Assembly (NCBI GenBank): GCA_963758205.1
Contig: CAVWUM010000002.1
Span: forward strand, 434,001 to 498,000
Reading direction: 5' to 3'
Length of the DNA: 64,000 nt
From: Owenweeksia sp963758205
Lineage (GTDB): Bacteria; Bacteroidota; Bacteroidia; Flavobacteriales; Schleiferiaceae
In this document: positions 56,057 to 64,000 of the stretch, one piece after another
How positions within the stretch are numbered: the first letter of the stretch is position 1
Layout: the number at the start of each line of letters is the position of its first letter
The notes under the pieces: model-generated
Told to the model about the DNA's origin: nothing
Databases searched by the model: none
The model's input: only the letters and a program-made list of their open reading frames with translations
Translations under genes and position numbers: made by a program

Positions 56057-56695
56057 TTACTGATTGGAGGTATCAAATAAAACCTTATTCAGGCGCTCTG
56101 TTAAAACTTTGTGCCCATATCCATTTAGATGATGGTGGTCACCTAATATGCCCTCCAACGGAAATTCTCTATTATCTATAAAGTTGAAATTTTCGGCTAA
56201 TATTTGATTATACGCTGCGATGCTTTTTATTATTCCTGGCAACTTTTTCTCATATGCTAAAGATGCGGGCATTATTCCGATAGACCAAACAGGTACACCA
56301 AAAAATTGGTTTTTTAACCGAACACAAATTTTTTCAAATTTCTTTTGCGGTGTGAGTCTATAACCTCGGTATTTCCTCAAAAACCTTATAAGTCTCTTTG
56401 GTTTTAAGCCAAGTTTCTTCAGAAGCTTCTTCTCAAATAAGGTAAATGCACGTGGTGCACAGTCTACAATACCACAATGAATAATAACCAGTTGAGGATC
56501 AAAATATTTATAATAAAAGCTCTGTTTAAACAAATCCCAAATTGTAGCACCTCCTATGGCACAGTCAACAATTAGGAACTCAGGAAATCGCTTTCTTAAT
56601 AAATTAATATAGGTCTCATTGTATTTGACAACTTCACCATCCCCTTCCCGGGGCAGTGATAATGAATCAGTTAAAAACAAAACCCTCATAATCAA
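56057..56695 (-). CDS. SGNH/GDSL-type hydrolase
   Basis: 212 residues with FLTDSLSLPREGDGE near the N-terminus (GDSL-like serine), IIHCGIVDCAP (block III) and GDHHHLNGYGHKVL near the C-terminus (Asp-His pair). It may add or remove an acetyl group on a sugar of the locus. Its start is directly adjacent to the stop of the NeuB fusion gene. Confidence 0.85.
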   Translation of the reverse strand: MIMRVLFLTDSLSLPREGDGEVVKYNETYINLLRKRFPEFLIVDCAIGGATIWDLFKQSFYYKYFDPQLVIIHCGIVDCAPRAFTLFEKKLLKKLGLKPKRLIRFLRKYRGYRLTPQKKFEKICVRLKNQFFGVPVWSIGIMPASLAYEKKLPGIIKSIAAYNQILAENFNFIDNREFPLEGILGDHHHLNGYGHKVLTERLNKVLFDTSNQ

Positions 56696-58477
56696 TTAAT
56701 CAATAATTGTTGTTGCCTTATTTATGCGCTGTATAAGATCATCATTCTCTTTGTACAGTACAGTACAATCCCTATTGATTTCCGCTACATGAGGGTTGTT
56801 GTCCAAGAATTCAAATACTTTGGCAGCAGAGTATTCAAGTCCTTCCTTCTTTAAATATTCCTCTATCTTATTGAAAAGGATTAGGTCTTCGGGATAATCA
56901 AGAGTCAATCTATAATTTCTAATTAGATTTTGTGGAAGAGCGACCTTATTGATCTTGAAGTGTTTTGGATTGTTTGTCACATAATAGGTCATATACTCTG
57001 AGTAATCTGCATATGGGAAGTATTCTTTAATTCTTCTCAAAGCGGAAACATTATAAACCTCCATATTCAGGCCAATACAAGCATCATTCGCTGTACTAAA
57101 ATCTGCTCCCTCACTAAAATGAGATGCTAACACCAGCTCCTCTATATCAGCAGAAGGATATGGACAATCACCAGTAAGTCTAATTACCACGTCAACATTT
57201 AGTTTTTCGATAATATCCAGGTATCGTTGGATCACATCCTCTGGATCGCCCTGATGAAATACTACGGTCTTATTGTAGATATAATCTTTTAACACAGCAT
57301 CTTCTTCAAGTATAGAAGTGGCCAGTACGGTATGGTTGATGTGCTTAAACTTCAACACATTTTTAAGGCAAAGCTCAATTGATGTTAAGTCACCAATTTT
57401 AGCAATTGCCTTTTTTGGTAGTCTAGATGACTTCATTCTGCATGCAACAATAGTCGCAATCGTTGCTTTTTTAAAATCTTCTCTCTTAAGTACTTCTCCT
57501 GCCTTTTTATCAGCTCCAAGTATATGGTGAGTGTCAAGAAGTTCTTTGATTTCTTTAACATTCAAGCCTTTTTGATCAGTCCTTTTAAAATCAAGGTCTG
57601 AGGCTATGGAGATCAGATTTCCTTTGGCCACATCTTTCTTCAAAAAGGGTATCTGCATTGATTTTTGCAGGTACTGCTTTTCACGATCATTGATAAACTT
57701 CTCATTAAAACTGTCGGTATATCTGTTCATGCGCTCCAGCAGCTTTTTATAGTTGCTGTGGCTTACGCTGGAAAACTTATCATATTTGGTTTCAAGCTGG
57801 TCGTAATACACATGTTTTTCTATGTAGGTACAGCCAGCTTGTGCGGCAAACACCGGCATTATCAATGCTTCTTCAGATTCTCCGTCCAAATGATCGGCAA
57901 AACACAGCTCATACTCCGGAAAGTTATTCTTGAGGATGGCTATTTTAGAAAGCCCGGCATCCTCAAACTCCGTAGGATAGTTTTGAAAACCAAACTGTAT
58001 GATGAAGGACTTAGGTGAGAGTTGTTTCTTTAATCTGTCCAGTATGGATTTGATTTCATCTACCTCATAACCGGCAATGTTTACCTGAATGATGATATTG
58101 GATAAATCAATCTCTTCAAGACCACTCAGCATTTCAAAATTATAGAGTACTGATGCCTGAAGCTTAATACCGTAAACACTTTGAAGGTTTTCCTGCAGTA
58201 TTTGCACGGAGTACATGTCAAACATGTCCAGCCATACATCTTTAGTATCTGCTGTTTTGCTGATAATATCCTTCCACTCATCCGGAGTGAAATAAAGCTC
58301 CTTGTAGGTTTCGTACCACGAGAAATCTTCCGCTGAGATTTTATCATACTTAAAAGGCTGAAACTTCATACCGAAACCCTCCCCAAACTCAGCAAACTGA
58401 TCAATAAGTGCGTGGAGATACTTTAAACTGCCCCCATGGGTATTTGCAATCTCTATAATATTGTAAGTGCTTCTCAT
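56696..58477 (-). CDS. NeuB-like synthase fused to a CMP-sugar cytidylyltransferase
   Basis: 593 residues. Residues about 1-260 form a divergent NeuB-like barrel: IIEIANTHGG, MKFQPFK, FGFQNYPTEF, FADHLDGESEEA and TYIEKHVYYD match degenerate NeuB motifs. A SAF-like region (about 270-335) follows, then a SpsF-type cytidylyltransferase (about 338-593) with IVACRMKSSRLPKKA, HQGDPEDVIQRY and RLTGDCPYPS. Two successive steps (condensation, then CMP activation) may be joined in one protein. It overlaps pseC by four bases. pseI is a separate synthase gene, so this locus has two. Confidence 0.88.
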   Translation of the reverse strand: MRSTYNIIEIANTHGGSLKYLHALIDQFAEFGEGFGMKFQPFKYDKISAEDFSWYETYKELYFTPDEWKDIISKTADTKDVWLDMFDMYSVQILQENLQSVYGIKLQASVLYNFEMLSGLEEIDLSNIIIQVNIAGYEVDEIKSILDRLKKQLSPKSFIIQFGFQNYPTEFEDAGLSKIAILKNNFPEYELCFADHLDGESEEALIMPVFAAQAGCTYIEKHVYYDQLETKYDKFSSVSHSNYKKLLERMNRYTDSFNEKFINDREKQYLQKSMQIPFLKKDVAKGNLISIASDLDFKRTDQKGLNVKEIKELLDTHHILGADKKAGEVLKREDFKKATIATIVACRMKSSRLPKKAIAKIGDLTSIELCLKNVLKFKHINHTVLATSILEEDAVLKDYIYNKTVVFHQGDPEDVIQRYLDIIEKLNVDVVIRLTGDCPYPSADIEELVLASHFSEGADFSTANDACIGLNMEVYNVSALRRIKEYFPYADYSEYMTYYVTNNPKHFKINKVALPQNLIRNYRLTLDYPEDLILFNKIEEYLKKEGLEYSAAKVFEFLDNNPHVAEINRDCTVLYKENDDLIQRINKATTIID

Positions 58478-59732
58478 TTGATAAACTCTAAAATTTTATC
58501 TATTACATAATCCTGCTCCTCTTCGCTAAGATTGGGGTACATAGGTATGCTCAGGCAATTTTCATAATAGGCTTCCGCTTTGGGAAAATCGCCCTTTTGC
58601 CAACCAAACTGACGATAGTATGGCATAGTATGCACCGGTATATAATGCACTTGTGCATAAATACCGCTTTCACGTAGATGATCGTATAATCCCCTCCTGT
58701 CTTTTACCTTGATAACATAAAGATGATAGGCATTTGAAAAACCGTCCTCCTGCTTTTGGAGAACAATATCTTTTCCAGCAAAAGCCTCATCATACCTTTT
58801 AGCAATCGCCCTGCGTTTGGTAATGTTATCTTCAGCTCGTTGCAGCTGGCTCATGCCCAATGCTGCCTGAAAATCTGTAATGCGGTAATTATAGCCCAAG
58901 TCCTGCATCTCGTAGTACCAGCCAGGGAAGGGTTGGGCACTTCGACTATCGCTCAGTGTGACAGAAGTTGGGAGTTGGGAATCGCTGGTTTGTGGTTTGT
59001 GGTTTGTGGTTTGCTGAGTACCTAAAGCCGTCTGTACATCATTTTGAAAGAGGTCGGTATTTTTTGTAATACCATGAGTACGCAGCATCAACAACTTTTG
59101 ATAAAGCCTTTCATTGTTAGTAGTGATCATCCCGCCTTCACCAGCGGCAATGTGCTTTACGGGATGAAAAGAAAATATGGCCAGGTCAGCAAACTGTCCA
59201 TTACCACAACGCTGATCATTTCCTTTACTATCCTTAAAATATCCTCCCGGGGCATGGCAGGCATCTTCAATTATCCATAAGTCATATTCATCCGCTAATT
59301 TCCTGAAGGCTTCCAGATCAACCGGGTAGCCGGTAAAATCAACCGGCACAATTCCTTTAAAAGTTCCCTTAGGGTGTGATTCCAAAAGCTCCCTAACCTT
59401 ATTGATATCAATAACAAAGGTTTCAGGATTGATATCAGCGAATACTACTTCCCCTCCGCAATAACGCACACAATTGGCTGAAGCTGCAAAGGTGATTGGT
59501 GTGGTAATTACTTTATCGCCCGGGGCCACATCCAAGGCCATGGTACATAAGTGTAAAGCCGCTGTACCGTTAGAAACGGCCACGGCATATTTACTGCCAA
59601 CATACTCTGCAAAAGCTTTTTCAAACTCATCAATCTTAGACCCTGGGTTAAAAAGTCAGAACGGAGGGTTTCTATTACAGCCTTTTCATCAGCCTCGGTA
59701 ATTTCCTGGCGGCCATAGGGTATAGCTCTCAT
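58474..59732 (-). CDS. pseC: UDP-4-keto-sugar aminotransferase (DegT family), frameshifted and carrying a REP insertion
   Basis: DegT/DnrJ/EryC1 PLP-enzyme with AVSNGTAALHLCTMAL, EDACHAPGG and FSFHPVKHIAAGEGG (PLP-binding Lys). It should aminate the 4-keto sugar made by PseB. The N-terminus (MRAIPYGRQEITEADEKAV ... FLTQG) lies in another frame: one missing base near 59640 separates it, and 1259 bases supports this (1260 gives 419 residues). Between LFQND and GWYYEMQDLG lie about 35 extra in-frame residues, coming from a REP-like core and a heptamer repeat (about 58924-59030). Confidence 0.9.
58938..59013. repeat. REP-like core and heptamer tandem repeat inside pseC
   Basis: 58938-58963 reads as a REP-type core (CACTTCGAC ... 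GCTCAGTGTGACA), and 58987-59013 holds four GGTTTGT-type heptamers. Both kinds of sequence also occur between genes (18860-19095 and 8625-8658). Here they lie in the aminotransferase reading frame, without a stop. Confidence 0.75.
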
Positions 59733-59734
59733 AT

Positions 59735-60751
59735 TTATACGGTAAAAGTTGGGTCAACAAACTCTTTTATCAAGCCTCTCATTTCCTCTACACTCACCCA
59801 CTCATGGTTGTCACCAGAATTATAATGAAAGCCTTGTTCCACTTTCTTAGCATTGTGATGCGCGATATATTCAGCCAGATTAAAGCGCGGTACCTGAGGT
59901 AATATGGTATAATACTGCCCGCAATCATAGGTGAAGAAAGAATCTGAAGAGGTAATCATTTCTTCATGAATCTTTTCTCCCGGCCTGATCCCGATTACAG
60001 GTTTTTCACACTCAGGGCCAATGGCCTCCGCCACATCAGTAATTTTATAGGACGGAATTTTAGGAACAAAAATCTCACCGCCCCAGGCGTGTTCCATTGC
60101 ATATAACACCATGTCCACACCGCCTTGCAGCGAAATATTAAACCTGGTCATTTGAGGATCGGTAATGGGTAAAACACCCTCTGATTTTTTATTTAAGAAG
60201 AATGGGATTACCGAACCATTGGAGCCCATTACATTACCGTAGCGCACCACAGAAAACTTAATAGGATTCCAGCCTTTGATGTTATTGGCGGCCACAAACA
60301 GTTTATCTGAAGCCAGTTTAGTAGCTCCATATAAGTTTATTGGTGCTGCCGCTTTATCGGTAGATAGGGCCACTACATTTTCAACGTTTGTCTCTAAAGA
60401 GGCGTTAATTACATTTTCGGCCCCAAGGATGTTGGTTTTTACGCACTCCATAGGATTGTATTCGGCAATGGGTACATGCTTCATAGCTGCAGCGTGGATC
60501 ACATACTCAACCCCTTTCATCGCTCTTTTGAGGCGTTCATAATCGCGCACATCGCCAATAAAGAAACGTATTTGAGGATATTTTGATGGCGGATACTCCT
60601 GTGCCATCTGAAACTGCTTTTGCTCGTCTCTTGAATAAATAACCAAGCGCTTTACCCGTGGCCATTTAGCTAGTATATTTTCAGTAAGAGCTTTTCCCAA
60701 CGAACCGGTGCCCCCGGTTATGAGAATGGATTTATCATTTAAATCTAACAT
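59735..60751 (-). CDS. pseB: UDP-N-acetylglucosamine 4,6-dehydratase (inverting)
   Basis: 338 residues of an extended SDR with TGGTGSLGKALTEN at 11-24, ALSTDKAAAPINLYGATK (the dehydratase DK and YxxxK), and VVRYGNVMGSNGSVIPFF. It is the first step of pseudaminic acid synthesis: UDP-GlcNAc to a 4-keto-6-deoxy-L-sugar. Two bases separate it from pseC. It is preceded by the flippase gene. Confidence 0.95.
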   Translation of the reverse strand: MLDLNDKSILITGGTGSLGKALTENILAKWPRVKRLVIYSRDEQKQFQMAQEYPPSKYPQIRFFIGDVRDYERLKRAMKGVEYVIHAAAMKHVPIAEYNPMECVKTNILGAENVINASLETNVENVVALSTDKAAAPINLYGATKLASDKLFVAANNIKGWNPIKFSVVRYGNVMGSNGSVIPFFLNKKSEGVLPITDPQMTRFNISLQGGVDMVLYAMEHAWGGEIFVPKIPSYKITDVAEAIGPECEKPVIGIRPGEKIHEEMITSSDSFFTYDCGQYYTILPQVPRFNLAEYIAHHNAKKVEQGFHYNSGDNHEWVSVEEMRGLIKEFVDPTFTV

Positions 60752-60792
60752 TGAAACTTCTTAATTATGAACATCCGGGCCCGGTGAATTAC

Positions 60793-62286
60793 TTACTTCT
60801 TTAAGTTGATTCCTACTCTACCGGCTGTATTTCGCACAAAACTATTAAAATCAGGGCTTAGGCTGAAAAACCAAACAGGTAGCACAAAAATTAGTGCTAA
60901 CACTGCCACATTCAGCACAAAGTCCAGATACACATCATCAATTTTTATTAATTCCGTAATCACAAAACAGAGCAATCCCAGCAAACCTACCCAAAGATTA
61001 TTTAGTTTGAAGGGAATGATTTTCATCTTTCTGTAAATCAAACCAAAGCGAACCAGATTATATAGGGTGGTGGAAAGCAAGGTAGCCAATGCAGCACCGG
61101 TAATACCCAAAATAGGTATAAAAATAAGGTTTGTTACTACAGCCAAAACAGCGAGTACACCCGATAAGTAGATATTCCAGCGGTAGTAGCGGGTATAATG
61201 GATGAGCTCCATATTAATACCCATACTCATGTCAAACACCTTACCCAACCCAATAAAAAACACCACCCACTTTCCGGCTTCGTAAACTTCTCTATCGGGG
61301 ATAAAGCCATAAACCATATTAATGTTGCTCCAAACCCCCAAAAACAGAAAGATGCTTATGATGGACAGGTTGAGTGATGAACGATGATAGTAGTTTTGAA
61401 GGAGGCCAAAGTTTTTAGCTTTATAGGCAGTCGCTACCAATGGGGTAATCAGTGAACTGAAAACCCTACGTGGTAACTCTATAAAATTCGCAATCAAGAA
61501 AGCGATTCCATATACACCGGTAGCTGTAAGCCCCAACAAATAGGCAGTCATCATTGAGTCTATTTTGCCAACAAGGCTGCCACTACCTAAGCCCAGTATC
61601 ATAAAGGCACTGTAATCCAAAAGAGGCTTGAAATATCGTGTTTTTACAATGCCCAGGTTGGGCACAACAAAAGCCCCTCTTAATCGGATGTAGTAAAATA
61701 CCAATATGATTACGTGAATCATATTAATAACTATCAGACCAATGATCAACTGGGTTAGACTAAGAACCTGTAAAAAGTAAAGGGCTACTACCAGTAAATT
61801 AAGGCCCCTCATTAAAAGCTCTCTTACCAGCCTTGGAACTACAATGCGCAGTTTTATCCGTATCAGCGACTCTACAAGCTGTATATATACGGAGAAAAAG
61901 GCCATCGGGAAGACATACCACAAGTATTTGGCAAATAGCGGAGACTCTTTGCTGTAGCCTTCAAAAATCTGATCATCAAATACAAGGAAAATGCCTGCAC
62001 AAACAATTGACAGTACAAAAGGAACAGCCAGTGCAAATCCCAAAAACTTACGCTCATTCTCTATACGAGTGGCCAGGTAGGGCGAAAACTTTACTACCAG
62101 GCTTGTTACGCCACCCTGTAAAAATGGAGACACCAGTAAAACGGCATCAAACAATGCGCGTATAAGCCCTACCTCTTCGGGATTAAGCCAAAGTGGAAAT
62201 AACTGTAGCCAGGTAAGGTAACCTAAAAACGCCCCTATGTAGGTGATTAATGAGCCCTTAAGACCCTGCCTTATAACTACGCCCAA
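60793..62286 (-). CDS. Polysaccharide flippase-like membrane protein (Wzx type)
   Basis: 497 residues with about 12-14 hydrophobic segments and no catalytic motifs; MGVVIRQGLKGSLITYIGAFLGY and GITGAALATLLSTTLYNLVRFG match the MOP/Wzx exporter family. It should move lipid-linked sugar units across the inner membrane. It is the first gene of the minus-strand sugar operon and is divergent from the glycosyltransferase. Confidence 0.9.
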   Translation of the reverse strand: MGVVIRQGLKGSLITYIGAFLGYLTWLQLFPLWLNPEEVGLIRALFDAVLLVSPFLQGGVTSLVVKFSPYLATRIENERKFLGFALAVPFVLSIVCAGIFLVFDDQIFEGYSKESPLFAKYLWYVFPMAFFSVYIQLVESLIRIKLRIVVPRLVRELLMRGLNLLVVALYFLQVLSLTQLIIGLIVINMIHVIILVFYYIRLRGAFVVPNLGIVKTRYFKPLLDYSAFMILGLGSGSLVGKIDSMMTAYLLGLTATGVYGIAFLIANFIELPRRVFSSLITPLVATAYKAKNFGLLQNYYHRSSLNLSIISIFLFLGVWSNINMVYGFIPDREVYEAGKWVVFFIGLGKVFDMSMGINMELIHYTRYYRWNIYLSGVLAVLAVVTNLIFIPILGITGAALATLLSTTLYNLVRFGLIYRKMKIIPFKLNNLWVGLLGLLCFVITELIKIDDVYLDFVLNVAVLALIFVLPVWFFSLSPDFNSFVRNTAGRVGINLKK

Positions 62287-62416
62287 TGGTCAATTTTTGA
62301 TTTGATAACAACGCTGGCAAAAGTCATTAATTATTTTGGATTGTAAAGGCTTCCTATTTTAATGAAACAAAGGGTGCAGCCCAGATTTAGGGAAAGCTGC
62401 GCCAAGAGCTAATTTC

Positions 62417-62424
62417 TATATTTG
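62417..62424 (+). promoter_or_regulatory. Candidate -7 element (TAnnTTTG) for the edge gene
   Basis: TATATTTG at 62417-62424 matches the phylum's -7 element; no clear -33 TTG lies at the right distance, so it is a weak call. The TTG start at 62449 would give a short leader. Confidence 0.35.
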
Positions 62425-62448
62425 CCCGGTTTACTAAGCAATTTTGAT

Positions 62449-64000
62449 TTGAATAAATATCTGGTGCTCAGGCCTCTTTCAGGTGAGGAATTTTCAGAAA
62501 TACAAAACAAAAATGAAGATCAGGTTTTTGTGATGACTGAATTCCTGAAGGAGGACTTTTTAATCCCTCACACTACTGTATCATCTCAAATACAGGCCAC
62601 CATGTATGAAGAGGCGCTGAATATTGTAAGCTCGCTACCTCATAGAAAAAATAAAGACTCAAGCCTGCTTGAGGCTTCACGTTTCAAAAGTATTTCACTG
62701 TTTTATTATACCCGATTTATTTTGTTCAATCGGTTTGCCCTGGCCTTAAGGGAGTTTAAAGCTTATACCATTTTTAAAGATCAACTTGCCAAAGATGATA
62801 CCCTTGTAATTTTTGGGGTTTCTCCTTACCTGGAAAGAGGTATAGGCGATAGCCGGATTACGGTTAAACTGCCGGATGGTGCCGAAAAAGCCATGAGTCT
62901 TCTCAGGTTAGGGTTAATTTTTTTGTTGCGTACTTTAATTGGTGTTTTTTACCTATTGCGATTAAAAAAAGCCAGACACCTGTTTATAATCCCCCCGGCC
63001 GAAAAACAACCTATACTTAACCAAAACACGCTTAAACCCGAGCTCGGCAACCCAATAACCGATTACTTTACAGATGCGCTTTTTGAGCGGGCAGATAGTT
63101 ATTCTCTTGAAGAGTTTTACCCGGCCAGATTTGTAAAATCAAAAATCAACAAGAGGAACATTTTCGGAATTTTTCCCGGTAAAGCGATTTTTCTGGAGCC
63201 CTTTTTGGCCTTAGCCTTTATTAAATCAAAAATTAATAAGTCGGCCATTACATCATTGAGATTAAATGAAAGGAAGGCTTACGAAGATTTAATGGAAACC
63301 GAAACAGATGAAACCTATCGCCTGGCCAACCTTATAAATCTGGATTTATTCCGCATGAGAAAGTTTGCAGCTATCAGAATGACGGCTGCTGAATTGTTTT
63401 TTAAAAAGGCACAAGTAAAATCAATAGGCGGTATAGATGAATACAGCGTTCGAACCAAATCGGTGCTGGACGTTGCAAAGGTAAGTGGCGGCCACACTTA
63501 CTCCTTTCAGCATGGGGTGGTACATAAAAATCATGCGGGTTACCACTATCTGCCAAAGGATGCTGAAAATGTAATTTTGGTGGATGATCTGTTTATTTAC
63601 GGCACTTCAACCAAAGAAATGCTCGAATTTCATAACTACCCGGGTAACATTAATATTTCAGGACAAATAAGAACGGATATAATTCCAAGATTGAAAGCAG
63701 CCAGCACCTCGATAACCATTGATGGATTAAGCCCTAATAAGCCCATGGTACTTTGGGCCACTCAACCCGATTTGCCCGGTGATGAGCCTTCCATAAGGGA
63801 TTCTATTAGTAAAGATTTCTTCAGACTTACCAAAGAATTTCCGGATGTAAACTTTGTTCTGAAACTTCACCCCAGGGAAAGTGATTTGACCTATTATCAA
63901 AAACTTGCAGAAGAAGTAGGCACCACCAACTACCTTATCTCTAAATCAGACTTGTTTTTACTTTTAAGCAAGTGCAATATGCTGCTTACCCATTGTAGTG
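62449..64000 (+). CDS. Glycosyltransferase-like protein, truncated by the window edge
   Basis: A reading frame of 517 codons from a TTG at 62449 (MNKYLVLRPLSGEEF) continues to the window end with no stop. Upstream TTG 62422 is an alternative; the first ATG (62532) would cut the N-terminus. The sequence has YSFQHGVVHKNHAGYHY, MVLWATQPDLPGD and NFVLKLHPRES, a pattern of GT-B fold capsule and sialyl/CDP-glycerol-type transferases. It is divergent from the flippase gene and may transfer the locus's sugar. Confidence 0.75.
   Translation, partial: MNKYLVLRPLSGEEFSEIQNKNEDQVFVMTEFLKEDFLIPHTTVSSQIQATMYEEALNIVSSLPHRKNKDSSLLEASRFKSISLFYYTRFILFNRFALALREFKAYTIFKDQLAKDDTLVIFGVSPYLERGIGDSRITVKLPDGAEKAMSLLRLGLIFLLRTLIGVFYLLRLKKARHLFIIPPAEKQPILNQNTLKPELGNPITDYFTDALFERADSYSLEEFYPARFVKSKINKRNIFGIFPGKAIFLEPFLALAFIKSKINKSAITSLRLNERKAYEDLMETETDETYRLANLINLDLFRMRKFAAIRMTAAELFFKKAQVKSIGGIDEYSVRTKSVLDVAKVSGGHTYSFQHGVVHKNHAGYHYLPKDAENVILVDDLFIYGTSTKEMLEFHNYPGNINISGQIRTDIIPRLKAASTSITIDGLSPNKPMVLWATQPDLPGDEPSIRDSISKDFFRLTKEFPDVNFVLKLHPRESDLTYYQKLAEEVGTTNYLISKSDLFLLLSKCNMLLTHCS

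Overview
The window looks like a chromosomal segment of a Bacteroidota bacterium, most likely Flavobacteriales. The evidence is seven proteins that consist of, or end in, type IX secretion (T9SS) sorting domains, a SusC-style TonB receptor with a carboxypeptidase-regulatory N-domain, the gene pair DUF3822-rsmD, a TTG-N17-TAnnTTTG promoter, weak Shine-Dalgarno sites, and REP-like intergenic repeats of the type seen in this phylum. I cannot name a genus.

Layout. 1-7.2 kb: an edge-truncated unknown gene, monomeric NADP-isocitrate dehydrogenase, a DUF4160/DUF2442 pair, an M15 peptidase, a PhoD-like phosphatase coupled to a sorting-domain-only protein, and a CaCA-type antiporter. 7.2-14.0 kb: a DNA damage-tolerance cassette (Pol IV and a second DnaE with a degraded PHP domain), separated by two secreted-protein genes and preceded by a perfect 11-1-11 palindrome; a RelE/ParE-type toxin-antitoxin pair converges on it. 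14-17.4 kb: ThuA-like T9SS protein, DoxX-like protein, a small RHH-like antitoxin, DUF72 and SDR proteins. 17.5-22.1 kb: a MacA/MacB-like/TolC export operon without its ATPase. 22.1-26.4 kb: TonB receptor plus lipoprotein and small membrane proteins. 26.4-32.2 kb (minus): a tripartite RND pump; its permease has one frameshift and its adaptor several. 32.4-41.8 kb: housekeeping genes (acyltransferase, RecD-like helicase, DUF3822, rsmD, rdgB, rlmH, nadC, YihY, DUF2147). 41.8-48.4 kb: three tandem T9SS type-B secreted proteins.

48.6-64 kb is a surface-sugar locus. On the minus strand it reads flippase, pseB, pseC (frameshifted), a NeuB-like/cytidylyltransferase fusion, SGNH hydrolase, methyltransferase (frameshifted), GNAT acetyltransferase, an epimerase/ATP-grasp fusion, HAD phosphatase, pseI, an MDR dehydrogenase and a Gfo/Idh oxidoreductase. 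A divergent, edge-truncated glycosyltransferase flanks it. PseB, PseC, a possible PseH and PseI point to pseudaminic acid-like chemistry, but no PseG is visible, and two fused enzymes and a second, divergent NeuB suggest a non-standard nine-carbon or related sugar. This locus is the best candidate for an undescribed pathway.

Several otherwise intact genes carry indels, some in homopolymers, so part of the apparent gene decay may be sequence error. pseC also contains an in-frame REP/heptamer insertion of the kind normally found between genes.
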